Both the position numbers and the translations under genes were made by a program. The notes beneath the pieces are model-generated. The model did not search any database. It saw nothing but the letters and a program-made list of their open reading frames with translations, and had not been told where the DNA came from. Shown here piece by piece: positions 58,867-64,000 of a DNA stretch of 64,000 nt (the first letter of the stretch is position 1; each line of letters begins with the position of its first letter). Origin of the DNA: Nitrospirota bacterium (GTDB taxonomy: Bacteria > Nitrospirota > Nitrospiria > Nitrospirales > Nitrospiraceae); assembly GCA_016219645.1 (NCBI GenBank), contig JACRLR010000020.1, positions 169,147-233,146 of the forward strand, read 5' to 3'.

Positions 58867-61410
58867 TCAATAACGGGCCTGCCATTGCTTCCAAACCCGG
58901 TTCCAGTTCGCCTGTTCGCAGGCCCACAAGCATGAAGATCCGTTCGTAGGCTGCCATACCAGGTCTCTTGCTCGGTGCACATGGAACCGCGCCTCGGAAA
59001 CTCCGCCGGTAAACCACACCCCGCCGTCACGATCCGTTCGTAACAGGGTACTGCCTTCCAACCGGTATGCATCGAGCACGGCCGCAGCTGGGTGTCCGTA
59101 GCGATTATGCCGGCCGGCAGAAAATACAGCATAGTGAGGATACAAGGATGCCAACCATTCACGATTCAACGAACTGACCGCACCGTGATGAGGCACCTTG
59201 AGGACATCGATCGGCCCCTGCGACGCTGACGGCATCATCCGTGACAACCCATCTCGCTCAACGTCCGCAGCAAAGAGCATCGTATGGATGCCGCAAGTAA
59301 GGCGCGTCACCACCGAGCGATTGTTCAGCCGGTGTCCATCCAGATGGCTCTCTTGGACGGGCCCATCAAGATTCTCGCCGACCGGCGGATTCAGAACCAC
59401 CATTCGACAGGGGCCGGATGACACAATCTCCTGTCCTTCTCTGGCCACCAATTCTTGCAGTCCCTGGGCAACCAGTGACTGTTGCAGTCGTCGATAGAAG
59501 AGTTCTTCGCGGGCTTCTCCAGACCCCCAGTACCTCTTCACGGTAAAATGACGGACCACCCAGGCAAGACCTCCGACATGATCGAGTTGAGGATGTGTAC
59601 CAATCACCTGATCGATGGTGCGGATTCCACGATTCCAGAGAAACGGGGCGACCACGCCCCGCCCCATGTCGAATCGCTCATACGTCGCCCCCCCATCGAT
59701 CAAGACCACCTGTCCGTCAGGCAACTCAACCACCGCGCTATCACCTTGCCCGACATCCAAAAACGTGACCCTGAAATGATCTCCATCAAGGAACGTCCTT
59801 GGGGACCAGGCCCACCACAGCAACAGCAAGAGCACCCCAACGCCTGCTGCCAACCGGCATATCCAGCCACCGACTTTCACCCAGAGCAATAACAGAGCGC
59901 CATAAAACAACACCATGGTGGGAATCGAAGGAGCCGCCACATGCCATTCTCCTCCCGGGACTGTCGACACCAGGCGGATCGCAGCCACAAAGTGATCGAG
60001 CAGCCACTGATTCACCGAAGCCAGTGGCAGCATGGCTCCTCCAATGACAACCTGCCAAATCCCTGCGACAAGCCCGATCGGAACCAGCACGATCCCCATC
60101 GCGGGGACGGCCACTACATTAGTAAATAGCCCTAGCCATGGCAATTGATTGAAATAGTAGGCGACAAGAGGAAGCGTCACCAGGGTGATCACTCCACTCA
60201 TGACCACCGCGTCCCTTCCCCAACGAGCACAGGTTCTCAGGAACGATGGTTCGTTCGGCAGTTTCTCTAGCTCGGTATCACTCAGCCAGAGGAGCCAGCC
60301 AGCTAAGGCAAAGACGGACAAAAAAGAGAGCTGGAAGGAGATATCGAACAAGGCCTGAGGATCATGCAGCAAGATTCCCATTGCAGCGGCTGAGAGGGCA
60401 TGGAAGAGACGGCGCTCCTGGCCAAGCCAGATCGCACTCAGCCCCACAGCCACCATCAACAACGACCTCATCGTGGCCAGTTCTGCCCCCGCCAGGCAGG
60501 CATAGCCTGCGACAGGAAGTAACGTGCAAACCGCGGCAATCCGAGTCGGCGTGATTCGCCGAGACAACGCAAGAAACCAATTCACCGGCAGGAGCATGGT
60601 CGACCATCTGACGGCCGTGAAGATGAGTACAGCAACAAGGCCCAAATGGCTCCCCGAGATAGACAGCAGATGAACCGTCCCGGTTGCCATGAACTGATCC
60701 CGCAGATCAGGATCCAAGTACCCCCGATCACCGATGATGATGCCGACATAGAGGCCCAGTGCAGGTTGTGGAATGGCTTGAAGCGCGGCGAGACGTATGC
60801 TGCTTCTCCATCGATCGAATTGATTCCAGATCGCCCACCAGGCATGCGCGCGCCCAGACTCAAGAAACGTCACACCTTCTGACCCGGTCACTGTGGCGAT
60901 CGCATCGATCCCTTGCCGCTCAAGATACGCCCCGTAGTCGAATCCTCCAGGGTTCAATGACCCGCTGGGACTGCGCAGCATCGACCGAAATACGACTCGA
61001 TCGCCTTGAAAGACTAGCCTCTCCGGTGTGCGCCAGGTCAGGCGAACTCGCCTGATCGATCCCGACGCATCAATGTGATCGTCCGACCTGATGATCATCA
61101 CTAAGCGATCCGGTGCCTGTTGCACCGGCGCCACGATACGGCCAGTCACCTCGGTCACGGCCTCCGACGAGTACTCGACCATCGAGCCATGGGAAGCCAG
61201 ATTGACAACCACACTCCAGTAGGCGACTCCTGCCAGGAGAACTCCGTAGAGACAAGTCGCCTGTCGGGCGGAGAACAGATTACGACGTTCGAGAGCGACA
61301 GCGCCTAGCGCAGAAAGAAGGAGCAGCGATGAAGTGGATAGGGGAAGATAGGGGATCTGTGATCCGAGGAGGAGCCCGGCGACAAAACACACGGTGAGGG
61401 TCGGCAGCAT
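58867..61410 (-). CDS. comEC: ComEC/Rec2-type DNA uptake channel
   Basis: A polytopic membrane channel for single-stranded DNA in natural transformation. N-terminal membrane segments, an OB-like domain (VTEVTGRIVAPVQQAPDRLV), the competence core LYVGIIIGDRGYLDPDLRDQ with LLSISGSHLGLVAVLIFTAV, further helices, and a C-terminal metallo-beta-lactamase-like domain: DVGQGDSAVVELPDGQVVLI, GTHPQLDHVGGLAWVVRHF and KVPHHGAVSSLNREWLAS. Length is 847 residues, normal. ComEA is at 25717-26190. Starts 27 bp after the glmM stop. Confidence 0.92.
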   Translation of the reverse strand: MLPTLTVCFVAGLLLGSQIPYLPLSTSSLLLLSALGAVALERRNLFSARQATCLYGVLLAGVAYWSVVVNLASHGSMVEYSSEAVTEVTGRIVAPVQQAPDRLVMIIRSDDHIDASGSIRRVRLTWRTPERLVFQGDRVVFRSMLRSPSGSLNPGGFDYGAYLERQGIDAIATVTGSEGVTFLESGRAHAWWAIWNQFDRWRSSIRLAALQAIPQPALGLYVGIIIGDRGYLDPDLRDQFMATGTVHLLSISGSHLGLVAVLIFTAVRWSTMLLPVNWFLALSRRITPTRIAAVCTLLPVAGYACLAGAELATMRSLLMVAVGLSAIWLGQERRLFHALSAAAMGILLHDPQALFDISFQLSFLSVFALAGWLLWLSDTELEKLPNEPSFLRTCARWGRDAVVMSGVITLVTLPLVAYYFNQLPWLGLFTNVVAVPAMGIVLVPIGLVAGIWQVVIGGAMLPLASVNQWLLDHFVAAIRLVSTVPGGEWHVAAPSIPTMVLFYGALLLLWVKVGGWICRLAAGVGVLLLLLWWAWSPRTFLDGDHFRVTFLDVGQGDSAVVELPDGQVVLIDGGATYERFDMGRGVVAPFLWNRGIRTIDQVIGTHPQLDHVGGLAWVVRHFTVKRYWGSGEAREELFYRRLQQSLVAQGLQELVAREGQEIVSSGPCRMVVLNPPVGENLDGPVQESHLDGHRLNNRSVVTRLTCGIHTMLFAADVERDGLSRMMPSASQGPIDVLKVPHHGAVSSLNREWLASLYPHYAVFSAGRHNRYGHPAAAVLDAYRLEGSTLLRTDRDGGVWFTGGVSEARFHVHRARDLVWQPTNGSSCLWACEQANWNRVWKQWQARY

Positions 61411-61437
61411 AAGCCTCCCTCATGGAGGGCAACAACG

Positions 61438-62787
61438 CTAACCCAAATGAGTCTTGATGACATCGACAAGGTGGTTCGCTACTTCACGAATCTGATCATC
61501 ACGCTCCCCTTCAACCATCACTCTCAAGAGCGGTTCAGTTCCCGAGTACCGGACCAGTACGCGGCCGCTGCCGTTAAGACGCTGCTCGCTTTCACGAATC
61601 GCGCGTTGTAGTTCGGGGACTCCGTCGAGGCTTGGCTTTTTTGTCACGTTCACGTTCAGCAAGATTTGTGGCACCGCCGTCATGGCCTGCGCCAGCTCTG
61701 ACAGGGGCTTGTCAGTACGTTTCATCAGGGACAGGACTTGCAAGGCTGAAATCAGGCCATCCCCAGTCGTGTTATGATCCAAAAAAATGAAATGGCCGGA
61801 CTGCTCTCCTCCGAAGTTATAGCCCTCGGCAGACATCCGTTCGAGCAAGTACCTATCACCAACGGCAGTCCGCGAGAGAGAGATGCCGGCCTTCATCATC
61901 GCAAGTTCCAATCCAAAATTACTCATGACGGTCCCTACTACCGTCTGCTTCGCCAATTGCCCCTGACGGTGAAGATCGAGCGCCAGCATCGCCATAATAT
62001 GATCACCATCTACAACCCTGCCCTGTTCGCAGACGAAGATTGCCCTATCGGCATCACCGTCTAACGCTAATCCGAGATGAGCCCCCTGCTCTCGGACTGC
62101 CTTCTGCAGCAGTTCCGGATGCACCGCTCCGCAACCGGCATTGATATTCATCCCGTCCGGCTTATTGCCGATCACTTCCACCTTCGCCCCGAGTTCCCGC
62201 AACACCGTTGGTGCAACCTTGTAGGCTGCGCCATTGGCGCAATCAACGACCACCTTGATCCCTTGAAAATCGAGTTCCTTCGGAAGGGAACGCTTGACGA
62301 ACTCGATGTAACGCCCTTCGGCATCGTCGATGCGAAAGGCTTTCCCAATGGCATCGGCCGTTGGCCTCAGATGGGCAATCTCGTTCGAGACGATGAGGCG
62401 TTCAATCCGAGACTCCATCTCATCAGGAAGCTTGAATCCATTGTTGGAAAAAAATTTGATGCCGTTGTCCTGATATGGATTATGTGAAGCCGAGATCATT
62501 ACCCCGGCATCGGCGCGCAGGCTCCGCGTCAAAAATGCAATCGCCGGCGTCGGCAAGGGACCGACCAGCAAGACATCGACCCCCATCGAGCAAATCCCGG
62601 AGGTCAACGCCGACTCCAGCATATAACCGGAAATGCGGGTGTCCTTGCCGATGACAATCTGATGACGTCCGGATCGGCGCATAAACAAATGCGCCGCGGC
62701 ACGCCCCAGCTGCATCGCCATTTCGCTCGTCATTGGATCAAGGTTGGCGACACCTCTGACCCCATCGGTACCAAACAATTTACGCAT
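61438..62787 (-). CDS. glmM: Phosphoglucosamine mutase
   Basis: Converts glucosamine-6-phosphate to glucosamine-1-phosphate for UDP-GlcNAc synthesis. N-terminal [20 protein letters not shown], phospho-Ser loop [20 protein letters not shown] (Ser about residue 100), metal-binding [13 protein letters not shown], sugar-binding [20 protein letters not shown] and phosphate-binding [19 protein letters not shown]. Length is 449 residues. It overlaps the folP stop by 8 bp at its start. Supplies the precursor used by peptidoglycan and possibly by the WecA-like enzyme. Confidence 0.96.
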   Translation of the reverse strand: MRKLFGTDGVRGVANLDPMTSEMAMQLGRAAAHLFMRRSGRHQIVIGKDTRISGYMLESALTSGICSMGVDVLLVGPLPTPAIAFLTRSLRADAGVMISASHNPYQDNGIKFFSNNGFKLPDEMESRIERLIVSNEIAHLRPTADAIGKAFRIDDAEGRYIEFVKRSLPKELDFQGIKVVVDCANGAAYKVAPTVLRELGAKVEVIGNKPDGMNINAGCGAVHPELLQKAVREQGAHLGLALDGDADRAIFVCEQGRVVDGDHIMAMLALDLHRQGQLAKQTVVGTVMSNFGLELAMMKAGISLSRTAVGDRYLLERMSAEGYNFGGEQSGHFIFLDHNTTGDGLISALQVLSLMKRTDKPLSELAQAMTAVPQILLNVNVTKKPSLDGVPELQRAIRESEQRLNGSGRVLVRYSGTEPLLRVMVEGERDDQIREVANHLVDVIKTHLG

Positions 62788-63661
62788 GGCGTGCTTTCAT
62801 GACTTCACTCGTTTGCCGGCTGATCGCCGCTGCGACCTGTACCACGTCCTTCATGGCCCTTACGTCGTGAACACGAATGATTCCAGCACCACGGTCCACT
62901 GCCATCGCCACAGCCGCTGCCGTGGCCCATTGACGCTCCTGAACCGATCGGTTTACAAGTTCCCCAAGGAACGACTTTTGTGAAACACCGACCATCAATG
63001 GGCAATCAAACTGTAAGAACTGACTCAATCGCGCCAATACTGTCAAGTTATGCCCCAGAAGTTTACCAAACCCGATGCCTGGATCAAGAATGATTTGTAT
63101 TCGTGCAATGCCATGTGCCGTCGCAAAGCTGATTCGTTCTTCAAAAAAATCTGAAATCTCGACGACCACATCATCATAGCGCGGAGCCTGTTGCATCGTC
63201 CTCGGCGTCCCATGCATATGCATCAGGACGATTCCGGCCCCTGTTTTCGCGATCAAATCAGCCATGGCAGAATCACCGCGTAAGGCTGTGACATCATTGA
63301 CGAGACTCGCCCCCGCATCAAGAGCTGCACGTGCAACAGCGGCCTTTGATGTATCGATTGAGACCGGAATGGTGACAGCTTTTGCAACTGCGGTGACAAC
63401 GGGAATCACACGACGACACTCTTCAGCCTCGTTCACAACATCAGCACCAGGGCGTGTCGACTCAGCGCCGATATCCAACAGATCAGCCCCTTCTTCTACC
63501 AATCGAAGGGCATGAGCAACGGCGGCAGCGGCATCAAAATAGCGGCCACCATCAAAAAATGAATCCGGCGTCACATTCACGACACCCATTATTAATGGGT
63601 GATCGGAAAATTCTATCAGCCGATCTTTCACCTGCCTGGTCAATATCTTTAATTCCAACAC
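62780..63661 (-). CDS. folP: Dihydropteroate synthase
   Basis: Condenses p-aminobenzoate with dihydropterin pyrophosphate in folate synthesis. Motifs: [91 protein letters not shown] and the C-terminal [15 protein letters not shown]. Length is 293 residues. It lies between ftsH and glmM in the order ftsH-folP-glmM, a common arrangement. Its stop overlaps the glmM start by 8 bp. Confidence 0.95.
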   Translation of the reverse strand: MLELKILTRQVKDRLIEFSDHPLIMGVVNVTPDSFFDGGRYFDAAAAVAHALRLVEEGADLLDIGAESTRPGADVVNEAEECRRVIPVVTAVAKAVTIPVSIDTSKAAVARAALDAGASLVNDVTALRGDSAMADLIAKTGAGIVLMHMHGTPRTMQQAPRYDDVVVEISDFFEERISFATAHGIARIQIILDPGIGFGKLLGHNLTVLARLSQFLQFDCPLMVGVSQKSFLGELVNRSVQERQWATAAAVAMAVDRGAGIIRVHDVRAMKDVVQVAAAISRQTSEVMKARHA

Positions 63662-63697
63662 CAGACGCGAGACCTCCTCGCCATGGTACCGCGCATA

Positions 63698-63829
63698 TCA
63701 CGGCATCATAGAGTGAGAGGGTACTACCCTACCTGCAAGAAAAACAGCCTTCTTGCCAAACGTCTTGTAGATGTAGCCCTGGGACTCCAATGCCCTGATA
63801 TGGTGTCCCAAGACCAAGCGATGCAGAAT
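63698..63829 (-). other. Open stretch after ftsH, possible winged-helix remnant
   Basis: Directly after the ftsH stop the same frame stays open for 43 codons: HRLVLGHHIRALESQGYIYK, TFGKKAVFLAGRVVPS, ending at TGA 63698-63700. The pattern HIRALESQGYIYK-GKKAV resembles the recognition helix and wing of MarR/ArsR-like regulators. No proper start codon with SD is visible, only TTG codons. It may be a remnant, a readthrough extension or chance. Confidence 0.25.
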
Positions 63830-64000
63830 TTAGGCAGGAACCGCTTGGGATGAGGATTGCGTGATTATCTGATCAATATCGGAGCCATCGAGCACTTCTT
63901 TCTCCAACAGGGCTTCCGCCAATCTCTTCAGACTGGTCATATTTTCCGTGAGCAGCCGCTTCGCCCGTTCATAGTTTTCCATCACGAGCCGTTTGACTTC
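63830..64000 (-). CDS. ftsH: FtsH protease, C-terminal end only
   Basis: The reverse strand reads EVKRLVMENYERAKRLLTEN, then SLKRLAEALLEKEVLDGSDI, ending in SQAVPA and TAA at 63830-63832. This is the characteristic C-terminal helical end of the membrane-bound AAA zinc protease FtsH (peptidase M41 domain). The AAA and zinc parts lie beyond the right window edge. Its position upstream of folP and glmM fits the common ftsH-folP-glmM order. Confidence 0.85.
   Translation of the reverse strand, partial: EVKRLVMENYERAKRLLTENMTSLKRLAEALLEKEVLDGSDIDQIITQSSSQAVPA

Overview
This window is one densely packed stretch of a moderately GC-rich bacterial chromosome. Nearly all genes lie on the minus strand. 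The exceptions are one unrecognised secreted or membrane-anchored protein, rpmB and a mazEF pair. The gene set points to an aerobic Gram-negative bacterium: a TonB-dependent B12 receptor, Wza/Wzc-type capsule export, the oxygen-using DMB synthase BluB, ComEA and ComEC. The gene mix and the intergenic repeat families resemble those I know from Nitrospira (Nitrospirota). That assignment is an inference; no marker gene in the window proves it.

Layout from left to right. Positions 1-4042 hold a signalling operon (minus strand: response regulator with coiled coil, degenerate HPt-like protein, ExeA-type AAA ATPase, HD-GYP protein cut by the window edge), preceded by a possible frameshifted small gene. 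Positions 4568-21531 hold a cobalamin island. The first part is btuFCD plus a nitrilase-family gene, under a riboswitch with a readable terminator/antiterminator. The second part runs btuB, cbiA, cobA, a CWC-type Cys-rich gene, bluB, pduO, cobU, cobT, cobS, cbiB, cobD, cbiZ, cobQ, under a second riboswitch with a translational-type platform. It ends in the decayed 3' end of a second pduO gene, which lies against and overlaps the cobQ stop. Together these genes import corrinoids, strip incomplete ones (CbiZ), amidate, adenosylate and attach the DMB lower ligand. Corrin-ring genes are absent from the window.

Positions 21691-30428 hold housekeeping and accessory genes: an unknown anchored protein, rpmB (bL28), tRNA-Gly(CCC) with its own promoter and terminator, a run ndk-gcvH-lpd-comEA-tyrS behind a strong promoter, mtnA, and mazEF in which mazF carries a nonsense codon. 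Positions 30429-58378 hold a large one-strand exopolysaccharide locus: wza, wzc (BY-kinase), wzy, wzx, six GT4 and two GT2 glycosyltransferases, five SAM methyltransferases, an AsnB-type amidotransferase, a PHP-domain membrane protein, WbqC-like protein, PIG-L deacetylase, DegT aminotransferase and a WecA-like initiating transferase. A second HD-GYP gene lies just upstream of wza. Positions 58424-64000 hold a small ribbon-helix-helix protein, comEC, glmM, folP and the 3' end of ftsH.

The unexplained layer is repetitive DNA. Several families of roughly nonamer-unit, half-inverted intergenic repeats occur, and one sits inside a variable arm of the btuFCD riboswitch. A 170-261 bp element with terminal inverted repeats and an inner stem that changes sequence but stays paired occurs twice, with loose ends elsewhere. 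A different 177 bp element with 19-bp terminal inverted repeats lies in the polysaccharide locus. Some of these elements or their flanks abut coding sequences so closely that they supply or touch stop codons.
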